Source: a bacterium (lineage in GTDB: Bacteria; Acidobacteriota; Terriglobia; Terriglobales; Acidobacteriaceae). From it: DNA of 38,760 bases. Positions 15,521 through 23,716 of this stretch are shown piece by piece. The notes beneath the pieces are model-generated. The model was not told the origin of the DNA and did not search any database. It worked only from the letters and a program-made list of their open reading frames with translations. The translations under genes were made by a program, and so were the position numbers. The DNA is taken from positions 1-38,760 of the forward strand of contig JAMFSC010000083.1 in NCBI GenBank assembly GCA_026225095.1, written 5' to 3'. Numbering within the stretch: the first letter of the stretch is position 1; the number at the start of each line of letters is the position of its first letter.

Positions 15521-17594
15521 GGAGGACCTCGGGGGTCTTCGTGGCTTCAGACTCGGGCGTGGTGCGATTGCGGTTGGCTCCGGGTTGGATGGCGGGGACG
15601 AGCGCGAGGAAGGTTCCGGCTACGACGATGACGACGCCGATCCAGATCCAGGCGATCAGGGGGTTGATGAAGACCTTGATGATGGGCTTGTCAGTGTCGG
15701 GGTTTTTGCCCTCGTAGACGACGTACAGGTCGTTCTGGAGGGTGGAGTAGTTGGACACCATGGTGGCGGGCTGGGCGTGGTCGGTGGAAGCGAAGTAGAC
15801 GCGCTTTTCCGGGTGGAGCTGGGTGATAAGCCGCTTGCCCTTGTAGGCGTCGAGGATGGCGAACTCGGTGTCATAGTTGGGGTTCGAATCCTGGGTGAAG
15901 CTCTGGCAGACGATGCGGTAGGGTCCTATGAGCATGGTGTCGCCGAAGCCCATCTCCATCTCTTTGGACTGGTTGAAGGCTCCTCCGGCGATTCCGATGA
16001 ACAGGACGACGATGCCGAAGTGGACGAGGTATCCGCCGTAACGCCTTGTATTGCGGCGGGTTAGCGTTACTGCCGACAGCAGGAGGTTTTGACCGGTCTG
16101 AGTGTGGACGACGTTGACGCCGCGGAGGAACTCGGATGAGATGGCGGTGATGACGCCCACACCGAGGGTAAAGGTCATCAGGCTGAAGATGGTCGCGTGC
16201 ATGTCGTCGCCGTCATTCCATGGCCGGATTCCGGCGATGATGAGCGCGACGAGGGTGGTGGCCATGGCGATGCCGGGCAGGACGAAGTTGCGCTTGATGG
16301 CTCGGATGGAGGTGCTGCGCCAGGCGAGCAGCGGGCCGAGGCCGGTGAGGAAGAGGAGGAAGAGGCCGATGGGGATGTTGACCCGGTTATAGAAGGGGGC
16401 GGAGACGGTGGCGCGCTCGCCCTTGACGTACTCGGACAGGACCGGGAAGAGGGTTCCCCAGAGGACGGTGAAGCAGGCGACGAGCAGGACGAGGTTGTTG
16501 AAGAGGAAGCTGGACTCGCGGCTGACGAGGGATTCGAGACGGTTTTCGCTGACGAGGTGGTCGCGGTTGCGGAAGAAGGTGAAGAGGCAGACGGCGAGGA
16601 CGACCAGGATGAAGCCGTAGAACCAGTTTCCGATCGACGACTGGGCGAAGGCGTGAACGGAGCTGACTAGGCCGGAACGGGTGAGGAGGGTTCCGAGGAT
16701 GGTGAGCATGAAGGTGGAGAAGATGAGCCAGACGTTCCAGTTCTTCATCATGCCGCGCTTTTCCTGCATCATGACGGAGTGGAGGAAGGCGGTGCCGGTG
16801 AGCCAGGGCATGAGCGAGGCGTTTTCGACGGGATCCCAGCCCCAATAGCCTCCCCAGCCGAGGACGGAGTAGGCCCAGTGGGCTCCGAGGAAGATGCCGC
16901 AGGTGAGGAAGAGCCAGGTGACCATGGTCCAGCGGCGGGTGATGTGGATCCACTTTTCGCCGGGGTAGCGCATCATGAGAGCGCCGAGGGCGAAGGCGAA
17001 GGGGACGGAGAAGCCGACGTATCCGAGATAGAGCATGGGGGGGTGGATGACCATCTCGGGGTATTGCAGGAGGGGATTGAGGCCGCGGCCATCGAGGGCG
17101 AGGGGGCCGGGCTGGATGGCGAAGGGTGGCGCGGCGAAGTTGAGGAGCAGGAGGAAGAAGACCTGGATTCCGGCGAGGATGGTCGACGCGAAGGCGGAGA
17201 GGCGGACGTCGACGCGGTGGCGGACCCTCAGTACAAAGCCGTAAGCGGATAGGAGCCAGGCCCAGAGGAGGAGGGATCCCTCTTGTCCGGACCAGAGGGC
17301 GGAGAATTTATAGGCCGGATTGAGGTCGCGGTTGGTGTGCGCGAGGATGTACGAGACGGAGAAGTCGTTCGTGAAGGCGGCCCAGACGAGGGCGGTGGCG
17401 GCGCAGGTGACGACGAGGAAGGTTCCCATGCCGGCGCGGCGGGCTGTCTCTCCTAATCGGCTGGAGAGCTGATCTCCGGTGGCGAGGGATGGACGCCAGA
17501 GGGCGTAGGCACCAGCGCAGAGGGAGTAAACGGCGAGGGCGAGAGCAAGGAGGAGGGAGAAGCTGCCGAACTCCGGCATGGGATGGCTGAGCAT
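15513..17594 (-). CDS. ccmF: Cytochrome c haem lyase subunit CcmF
   Basis: A 693-residue polytopic protein that, with CcmH and CcmI, ligates haem to apocytochrome c on the outer face of the inner membrane. The tryptophan-rich haem-handling motif is clear at 247-264 (WGGYWGWDPVENASLMPW). Conserved histidines include H184 in MVIHPPMLYLGY, and a periplasmic domain lies between the last two helices (about 550-650). The start may be M1 or M6; both leave the first helix intact. No ccmA, B, C or E is seen upstream in the window, so the rest of the pathway must be elsewhere. It overlaps ccmH by eight bases. Confidence 0.95.
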   Translation of the reverse strand: MLSHPMPEFGSFSLLLALALAVYSLCAGAYALWRPSLATGDQLSSRLGETARRAGMGTFLVVTCAATALVWAAFTNDFSVSYILAHTNRDLNPAYKFSALWSGQEGSLLLWAWLLSAYGFVLRVRHRVDVRLSAFASTILAGIQVFFLLLLNFAAPPFAIQPGPLALDGRGLNPLLQYPEMVIHPPMLYLGYVGFSVPFAFALGALMMRYPGEKWIHITRRWTMVTWLFLTCGIFLGAHWAYSVLGWGGYWGWDPVENASLMPWLTGTAFLHSVMMQEKRGMMKNWNVWLIFSTFMLTILGTLLTRSGLVSSVHAFAQSSIGNWFYGFILVVLAVCLFTFFRNRDHLVSENRLESLVSRESSFLFNNLVLLVACFTVLWGTLFPVLSEYVKGERATVSAPFYNRVNIPIGLFLLFLTGLGPLLAWRSTSIRAIKRNFVLPGIAMATTLVALIIAGIRPWNDGDDMHATIFSLMTFTLGVGVITAISSEFLRGVNVVHTQTGQNLLLSAVTLTRRNTRRYGGYLVHFGIVVLFIGIAGGAFNQSKEMEMGFGDTMLIGPYRIVCQSFTQDSNPNYDTEFAILDAYKGKRLITQLHPEKRVYFASTDHAQPATMVSNYSTLQNDLYVVYEGKNPDTDKPIIKVFINPLIAWIWIGVVIVVAGTFLALVPAIQPGANRNRTTPESEATKTPEVLHA

Positions 17595-17648
17595 AGGATT
17601 TTCTCCATCCTATTCTCTCAACCGGAGATGAATCCGGCAATGTGGCTT

Positions 17649-18032
17649 CTAATTTGCGGGGAGTTGGCTGGGGTGGAGGAGATCGCGGACGGTGGAGAGG
17701 AGGAGATCGGGGAGTAGGGGCTTGAGCCGGAAGACGACGTTGAGGCGGGCGTACTCCTGCTCGGCCTCTTCGAGGCCGCTGATGACGAGGACGGGGAGGC
17801 CGGGGTGGGTCTTGCGGAGTTCGGTGACGAACTGGGCTCCGCTCATGCCGGGCATGATGTGGTCAGTGATGACGAGGCCGATGTCTTCGGGGAACTCGTC
17901 CTTTTGGAATTGTTCAAGGGCGCGTACCGGATTGAGAGCGGCGATGACGAAATAGTCCGCACGGCGGAGGATGGTCTGCCGGGTGGCAGCCTGGATGGCG
18001 TTATCATCGATGAGCAGAACAGCAGAGGTCAT
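17649..18032 (-). CDS. Stand-alone response-regulator receiver domain
   Basis: A 127-residue CheY-like protein without an output domain. The acidic pocket is D9/D10, the phospho-acceptor is D57 in VITDHIMPGMSG, the conserved Ser/Thr is S85 (VLVISG) and the lysine is K104 (FRLKPL). All phosphorylation residues are present. No histidine kinase is nearby, so the partner is unknown. AAAGG shortly upstream supports the start. It diverges from the symporter gene across 212 bases. Confidence 0.88.
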   Translation of the reverse strand: MTSAVLLIDDNAIQAATRQTILRRADYFVIAALNPVRALEQFQKDEFPEDIGLVITDHIMPGMSGAQFVTELRKTHPGLPVLVISGLEEAEQEYARLNVVFRLKPLLPDLLLSTVRDLLHPSQLPAN

Positions 18033-18244
18033 CTTGCCTTTCGGTCCCGGTGTTGCTCGCTAAGCGCAGGCAATAAATTGGCACCGAACCGCGTACTGAT
18101 TGTGATGCGGGTTGATGGCGATTTGGCTGCCTCGCCGACGGATGCGGATGGGGTGATCTGGACTGAGTGCTTGAAAACAAGTAGAGTCACCGGAAGGATC
18201 GTGGCTCCCGCGATCGTCAAAACTGACAATGGAAAAGGCATAAC

Positions 18245-20047
18245 GTGACTCTTGGCTTTGTCGACTGGCTGATCATGCTGGTGTACTTCGTGTTCGTGCT
18301 GGGGATCGGCTTTGCGCTGAAGCGGTATATGCGGACGAGCCACGACTTCTTCCTGGCGGGGCGGTCGATCCCGGCGTGGGTGTGTGGGCTGGCGTTCATC
18401 TCTGCGAACCTGGGGGCGCAGGAGGTGATCGGGATGGGGGCCTCGGGGGCGAAGTACGGAATTATCACGAGCCATTTTTACTGGATCGGGGCGATTCCGG
18501 CGATGGTGTTCGTCGGCGTGTTCATGATGCCGTTTTACTACGGGTCGAAGGCGCGGTCGGTTCCGGAGTTCCTGCGGATGCGGTTCGATGAGAAGACGCG
18601 GGCGATCAATGCGTTCTCGTTCGCGATCATGACGGTATTCAGCTCGGGAATCTCGATGTATGCGATGGCTCTGCTGATCCAGACGTTGGGACTGTTCGAT
18701 AAGTTGATGCCGCCACAGTATATTTTTCATGTTTCGGTGATCCTGTCGGCGGTGATCGTGCTGGGGTATATCTTCCTGGGCGGGCTGACGAGCGCGATCT
18801 ACAACGAGGTGCTGCAGTTTTTCCTGATCGTCGCGGGATTCGCTCCGCTGGTGTGGATCGGGCTGCGCAATGTGGGTGGGTGGCATGGGATACAGCAGAA
18901 GCTTCCGGCGACGATGACGCATTCGTGGCGGGGGATGGCACATGCCAATACGAACTCACTCGGGGTGGAGTGGGTGGGGCTGACGATGGGGCTGGGATTC
19001 GTGCTGAGCTTCGGATACTGGTGCACGGATTTCCTGGTGGTGCAGCGGGCTATGGCGGCGGACTCCGAAGAATCGGCGCGTCGTGTTCCGCTGATTGCGG
19101 CAATTCCGAAGATGTTCTTTCCCTTCCTGGTGATTCTGCCGGGGCTGATCGCGGTGACGGTGACGTCGAACATGGGGAAGGATCTGCCGGTGACGGCTAC
19201 CTCCGCAACCATCGCGGCCAGGGGGCAGGTGGTCGCACCGAAGCATTTTCTGGGGCTGATTCCGGAGAAGGTGAACCCGCTGAATGGGGAGGCGATCGTC
19301 GATGACAAGGGCAAGCCGGTCTATAACTACGATCTCGCGATCCCGGTGATGCTGCTGCACTATTTTCCGACGGGGATCCTGGGGCTTGGGTTGACGGCGC
19401 TGCTGGCGAGCTTCATGTCGGGGATGGCGGGGAATGTGACGGCGTTCAACACCGTTTGGACCTACGACATCTACCAGTCGTACATCAACAAGCGGGGGAC
19501 GGACGCGCACTATCTGTGGATGGGGAGGATGGCGACGATCGGCGGGGTGGTGCTGTCGATCGGGGCGGCCTATGCGGCGACGCGGTTCAACAACATCATG
19601 GATGCGCTGCAGCTGATCTTTTCGCTGGTGAATGCTCCGCTGTTTGCTACGTTTCTGCTGGGGATGTTCTGGAAGAGGACGACGGGGCATGGGGCGTTCA
19701 CGGGTCTGCTGGCGGGGACGTTCGCCGCGCTGCTGCATCATGGTCTGACGTTGCCGATGGGTGAGACGCCGGGGCTCCATGGAGCCTGGATCAGCCATGT
19801 GCACACGTATCCGAGCGACATGGCGCAGAACTTCTGGACGGCGATCTTCGCGTTTTCGGTGAACCTGCTGGTGACGATCGCCGTGAGCCTGGTGACCAGA
19901 CCGCGGCCCGAGTCGGAGTTGGTCGGGCTGGTGTACTCGCTGACGCCGAAGCCGGTGGAGGGTCACCTGGCGTGGTATGAGAAGCCTTCGTCGCTGGCGA
20001 TTGCGGTGCTGGTGATGCTGGTGGCCTTGAATCTCGTTTTCAGATAG
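18245..20047 (+). CDS. Sodium:solute symporter (SSS family)
   Basis: A 600-residue transporter of the SSS/SGLT family with 13-15 predicted membrane helices. The N-terminus has the family pattern MRTSHDFFLAGRSIPAWVCGLAFISANLGAQE split over the first two helices, and the sodium-site helix region LGLTALLASFMSGMAGNVTAF is well kept. The substrate cannot be read from sequence; SGLT-like sugar or sugar-acid transport is plausible. The start is GTG at 18245, preceded by AAGG, since an in-frame stop closes the frame just upstream. A small membrane protein gene follows about 40 bases later and may be cotranscribed. Confidence 0.9.
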   Translation: MTLGFVDWLIMLVYFVFVLGIGFALKRYMRTSHDFFLAGRSIPAWVCGLAFISANLGAQEVIGMGASGAKYGIITSHFYWIGAIPAMVFVGVFMMPFYYGSKARSVPEFLRMRFDEKTRAINAFSFAIMTVFSSGISMYAMALLIQTLGLFDKLMPPQYIFHVSVILSAVIVLGYIFLGGLTSAIYNEVLQFFLIVAGFAPLVWIGLRNVGGWHGIQQKLPATMTHSWRGMAHANTNSLGVEWVGLTMGLGFVLSFGYWCTDFLVVQRAMAADSEESARRVPLIAAIPKMFFPFLVILPGLIAVTVTSNMGKDLPVTATSATIAARGQVVAPKHFLGLIPEKVNPLNGEAIVDDKGKPVYNYDLAIPVMLLHYFPTGILGLGLTALLASFMSGMAGNVTAFNTVWTYDIYQSYINKRGTDAHYLWMGRMATIGGVVLSIGAAYAATRFNNIMDALQLIFSLVNAPLFATFLLGMFWKRTTGHGAFTGLLAGTFAALLHHGLTLPMGETPGLHGAWISHVHTYPSDMAQNFWTAIFAFSVNLLVTIAVSLVTRPRPESELVGLVYSLTPKPVEGHLAWYEKPSSLAIAVLVMLVALNLVFR

Positions 20048-20087
20048 ACATGGTTATTCGGATAGAGAAAGGTTGGGGACGATGTGA

Positions 20088-20333
20088 CTGGATATTCGAA
20101 TTCCGCTTGGGCTGCTGTTCCTGATCACCGGGGGCCTCATGGCGGCGTGGGGCATGTTCACGCGGGGCAGCGCGATCTATGAGAAGTCGCTTGGGGTGAA
20201 TCTGAACCTGACGTGGGGGTTGTTGATGTTTGTGTTTGGACTGGTGATGTTCCTGGTGGGACGCCGGGTGCGCTGGCAGGACGATCCGGTGACGCCGCGG
20301 CCTTGGGAGCGCGAACGGAAGTCCAGGCACTAG
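20088..20333 (+). CDS. Small two-helix membrane protein downstream of the symporter
   Basis: The conserved-looking frame reads LDIRIPLGLLFLITGGLMA, then AWGMFTRGSAIYEKSLGVN, then a second helix LTWGLLMFVFGLVMFLVG and a charged tail. The first ATG in frame (20139) falls inside helix one, so it would truncate the protein. The open frame begins just after a TGA at 20085 with a CTG at 20088 preceded by GGGGA, so a non-standard CTG start, or a small indel near ATGTGACTGG, is likely. The function is unknown. The spacing suggests a partner of the symporter. Confidence 0.55.
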   Translation: MDIRIPLGLLFLITGGLMAAWGMFTRGSAIYEKSLGVNLNLTWGLLMFVFGLVMFLVGRRVRWQDDPVTPRPWERERKSRH

Positions 20334-20357
20334 CTCGGATTGGGTCATGGTATAGAG

Positions 20358-20459
20358 TCCGTGGCCCGGTGCTGCGGCGGCCGGCCCACCTTAGGCGCGG
20401 TGAAACGTTGCGCCGAAGGTGGGGCACCCAACTTCATAGCAACAGGCAATCTGCTCTAG
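20358..20459. repeat. Family A REP-like element, copy 2
   Basis: CCCACCTTAGGCGC...GCGCCGAAGGTGGGG forms the core hairpin, followed by GGCACCC and the tail AACAGGCAATCTGCTCTAG. It lies between the small membrane gene and the HEM4-GAF-ANTAR gene. No gene stop codon is formed here. Confidence 0.75.
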
Positions 20460-20580
20460 AATGGAAGCACACTGACTTTCTCTGGCCGGACAACACATCG
20501 TAACGGTACGCGGAACCTCTGCATCTACGGCATCCGAGCAACATCTCTGTAGCGGATTGTGGACCTGGTGAGGACCGTCT

Positions 20581-22260
20581 ATGGCGCATGCTAGTTTCGA
20601 CGGGCTACGAGTACTGTCTCTCGAGTCGCGTCGAGCAAAAGAGGTTGAGAAGCTGATTCGCACCTACCAGGGCGAACCCTTTGTCGTGTCCGCCATGCGC
20701 GAGGTAAAGCTCGAGTCGAACACGCAGGCGCTGCGCTTTGCCGACAGTTTGATGAGGGGCGAGGTGGACGTCGTGCTCTTTCTGACGGGTGTTGGAGTGC
20801 GTGCGCTGCTGGAGATTACCGACACCAGGTACGAGCGCGAGACGATGTTGAATGCCCTGCGGGCGACGCGGATTGTGACGCGCGGACCCAAGCCGGAGCA
20901 GGCGTTGCGCGAGGTCAAGGTGAAGGTTGCGGCAACGGCTCCCGAACCGGCCACGTGGCATGAAGTCATTGAGACGATGGACCGGACGTTTGGCGACGAG
21001 TTGGGGTCGCTGCGCGTCGCGGTCCAGGAGTATGGAGCGACGAACCCGGAGCTGCTGGCGGAGCTGAGTGTGCGCTGCGCCTCTGTGATCAAGGTTCCCG
21101 TCTATCAATGGGCGCTTCCGCTCGATCTGAAGCCGCTTCGGGAGTGTGTGCATGGTATCGCGACGTCGCAGGTGGACATCATCCTGTTTACGACCGCCGT
21201 CCAGGTAATCCACCTGATGGTGGTGGCGCAGGAGATGAACTGCATCCCGGACCTGATGCGGGGGCTGCGGTCGGTGGTGGTGATCTCGGTGGGGCCAACG
21301 ACCACCGCCGAGATGTTGCACTACGGCATCACTCCGGACTTCGAGCCCTCGCGGCCAAAACTCGGGTTCCTGATCAACGAGGCCGCGCAGTACGGCGGCG
21401 CGACGTTGCGGCAGAAGCGCGAACGGGCGTCGAGCCTGCCGTTCGATCTGCTTCCGGAAGAGCGGCCGAGTGAGACCGTTGCGGAGACAGGCGTGACGCG
21501 AATCGCGCCGGTTCGTGGAGCGGTGAAGCGTGTCGCTGAATCGACTTCGACGATGGCCGGGTTTCGCGATGGGTTGAACTCGTTCGAGTTTCTACACGAG
21601 ATCAGCAGCAGGATTGCGGCGGCGGATCCGTTGCACCTGGTGCTGGATCGCGTGGTCGAGTTTGTCACCACGATGATTCCATGCGACTCGTGTTTCATCT
21701 ACACGCTGGAGGGCGAGAAGCTTGTGCTGCGAGCATCGCGCAACCCGCATGCGGACATCATCGACCGGCTCGACGTCGAAGTGGGGCAGGGAATTACGGG
21801 CTGGGTCGCGCAGCATCGGGAACCGGTCGCGATCGCGGCCAAGGCCTCCGACGACCCGCGCTTTATCCCTTTCCGGAATGTGCCTGAGGATAAGTTCGAG
21901 GCGATGCTTTGCACCCCGGTGCTGTGCGCCAGCCGGGTGGTGGGGGTGATCAACGTGCAGCATCGGCTGACGTATCGGCACAGCGAGGTCGAGGTGCGGC
22001 TGCTGTCGATGATCGGCTTCCTGGTGGGTGCGGAGATCGAGAGGGCGAGGTTGGAGACGGAGAACTCTCAACTCTCAGACCGGCTGGAGACGCGCAAGGC
22101 GGTCGATCGGGCCAAGGGTGTGTTGCAGCGCGATCTGCAGATCGATGAGAGCGATGCGTATCGGCTGATGCAGAAGGAGAGCCGGCAGCGGCGCAAGTCA
22201 ATGCGTGAGATCGCGGAGGCGATCTTGCTGGGCGATGACTTGAAGAAGCTGAAGGTTTAG
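20581..22260 (+). CDS. HEM4 (HemD-like)-GAF-ANTAR fusion regulator
   Basis: A 559-residue three-domain protein. Residues about 9-270 form a HEM4 (uroporphyrinogen-III synthase-like) domain, with EVDVVLFLTGVGVRALLE, IILFTTAVQVIHLM and SVVVISVGPTTTAEML at the positions of the HemD signature. Residues about 340-490 form a GAF domain (VGQGITGWVAQHREPVAI and LCTPVLCASRVVGVINVQH). The C-terminal about 55 residues are an ANTAR domain (RLETRKAVDRAKGVLQ, then AYRLMQKESRQRRKSMREI), an RNA-binding fold that prevents transcription termination at paired hexaloop hairpins. A linker of about 70 residues joins HEM4 and GAF. With a separate HemD at 3522, this HEM4 domain probably senses a ligand and does not serve biosynthesis. 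The RNA targets are unknown. Confidence 0.88.
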   Translation: MAHASFDGLRVLSLESRRAKEVEKLIRTYQGEPFVVSAMREVKLESNTQALRFADSLMRGEVDVVLFLTGVGVRALLEITDTRYERETMLNALRATRIVTRGPKPEQALREVKVKVAATAPEPATWHEVIETMDRTFGDELGSLRVAVQEYGATNPELLAELSVRCASVIKVPVYQWALPLDLKPLRECVHGIATSQVDIILFTTAVQVIHLMVVAQEMNCIPDLMRGLRSVVVISVGPTTTAEMLHYGITPDFEPSRPKLGFLINEAAQYGGATLRQKRERASSLPFDLLPEERPSETVAETGVTRIAPVRGAVKRVAESTSTMAGFRDGLNSFEFLHEISSRIAAADPLHLVLDRVVEFVTTMIPCDSCFIYTLEGEKLVLRASRNPHADIIDRLDVEVGQGITGWVAQHREPVAIAAKASDDPRFIPFRNVPEDKFEAMLCTPVLCASRVVGVINVQHRLTYRHSEVEVRLLSMIGFLVGAEIERARLETENSQLSDRLETRKAVDRAKGVLQRDLQIDESDAYRLMQKESRQRRKSMREIAEAILLGDDLKKLKV

Positions 22261-22364
22261 CGGAGGCCTTGTATCCACTCCTGAACCGTCTCAGCGGGAT
22301 GCGTCTTCAAGGCTGCGATTCCTCGGGGGGCTGATGAGTCTCTCCGGTGCAAGGGATTCGATTC

Positions 22365-22392
22365 TTGCGGCTTTTGAAAGTTTGTTTATAAT
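22365..22392 (+). promoter_or_regulatory. Candidate sigma70 promoter for the ROK gene
   Basis: TTGCGG (22365-22370) and a perfect TATAAT (22387-22392) are 16 bases apart. Transcription would start near 22399, about 25 bases before the chosen ATG at 22424. Confidence 0.5.
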
Positions 22393-22423
22393 CTCTCCCA
22401 TACCAACGGATGGGGCGCAGGAG

Positions 22424-23638
22424 ATGAGCATCGGGACGTCCAACTCGCAGGAGACGTTGGGATCGCGTCCGTCCGATCTTCGGCAGACGAACTGCCGGGT
22501 GCTGCTGCGTCTTCTACAGGCCCGCACGACGTGTTCGAGGGCCGATCTGGCGCGGCTTTCGGGCTTATCCGCCCCGACGGTTACCTCTGCGGTGCAGGCG
22601 CTGGAGCGAGTGGGATTGGTCGAAACGCTGGGGGAGGGCAGGTCCTCCGGCGGACGTCCGCCGGGGATGCTCCGCTTCAGGGCAGACCACGGTTATATCG
22701 CCGGCGCCGACATCGGCGGTACCCGGCTGCGGATGATGCTTGCGGATCTGAACGGTGTTCCGGTGGCTCACTGGAAGTCAAAGCTCGCGCTGGACCAGAA
22801 GGAGCCGCAGTTTGTGTGCCGGCTGATCCACGAGGGGCTGCTGGTCATGTGCAAGGAGGCCGGCGTGAGTCCGGACCGGGTGCTCCATATGACCATTGGC
22901 GCTCCGGGAATCACGGACGTCGACCGCGGTGTTGTGCTCTCGGCCCCGAACCTTACCAACTGGGTGGATGTGCCGCTGCGGGAGTTGATTGAGAGTGAGA
23001 CGGGTGTTCCGGCGATGGCAGAGAACGATACGAACCTTGCAGCGCTCGGCGAATATTGGCAGGGATCGGCCAGGGGAATCGAAGATTTCGTTTTTATCGC
23101 GATGGGAACAGGTGTGGGAGCGGGAATCTTTCTTGGTGGCAAGGTGCATCATGGTGCGGCCTGGAGCGCGGGGGAGATCGGCTATCTCGGGGCTCCGGGT
23201 ATGTCGCGTGAGCCGCTGCACATGCAGCAGACGGGCCAGTTGGAACGCATGATCGGAGGAGAGGGCATCGAGCGGCAGTGGTGCGAGAACCTAGCCCGCT
23301 CCGGACGGCACGATCAGGCTCTCACAAGCCTTCGGGGTGCGCAGATCTTCGATCTGGCCGAGAAGCGCGATGTAGACGCCATCAAGGTCATGGAGTCCAC
23401 CGCAGGTGTGCTGGCCGATGCCATCAACACCATCAGCCTGCTGTTTGATCCTGCGCTGGTGGTTCTGGGCGGAGGCGTGGGGTCGCATGAGTGCCTTCGC
23501 CGGGAGACGGAGAGACTGTTGCGGGCGAGTGATTTCCCGCATCCGGCGCTCACGATCAGCTTGCTGGGCACCCAGGCGCAGCTCTACGGGGCGATCTCGC
23601 TTTCGCTCCTGGCAGTGGAGAGCACGTTGTTTTGTTGA
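22424..23638 (+). CDS. ROK family transcriptional regulator
   Basis: A 404-residue protein with an N-terminal winged helix (about 15-70: TCSRADLARLSGLSAPTVT) and a ROK sugar-kinase-like domain (phosphate loop GADIGGTRLRMMLADL; MAENDTNLAALGEYW; AMGTGVGAGIFLGG; HGAAWSAGEIGYL). The usual zinc-binding cysteines of ROK proteins are missing from the stretch after GEIGYL (APGMSREPLHMQQTGQLER). This suggests a repressor/activator without kinase activity. The start at 22424 lies just after a good promoter and is preferred to the longer frame from 22334. It probably controls the TonB receptor and lyase genes that follow; its effector is unknown. Confidence 0.87.
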   Translation: MSIGTSNSQETLGSRPSDLRQTNCRVLLRLLQARTTCSRADLARLSGLSAPTVTSAVQALERVGLVETLGEGRSSGGRPPGMLRFRADHGYIAGADIGGTRLRMMLADLNGVPVAHWKSKLALDQKEPQFVCRLIHEGLLVMCKEAGVSPDRVLHMTIGAPGITDVDRGVVLSAPNLTNWVDVPLRELIESETGVPAMAENDTNLAALGEYWQGSARGIEDFVFIAMGTGVGAGIFLGGKVHHGAAWSAGEIGYLGAPGMSREPLHMQQTGQLERMIGGEGIERQWCENLARSGRHDQALTSLRGAQIFDLAEKRDVDAIKVMESTAGVLADAINTISLLFDPALVVLGGGVGSHECLRRETERLLRASDFPHPALTISLLGTQAQLYGAISLSLLAVESTLFC

Positions 23639-23716
23639 AGGACGTCGACCGTTCCCAGGATTTGTTTCCAGGATTCGTTCGTGCCGGTATAGAAGCTTTC
23701 TTCTCAGGAGGATTCA

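Noticed and set aside
18029..19966. Two long minus-strand frames opposite the sodium:solute symporter
   Set aside because: Arg/His/Pro-rich antisense readings of a conserved transporter gene, with no family features.
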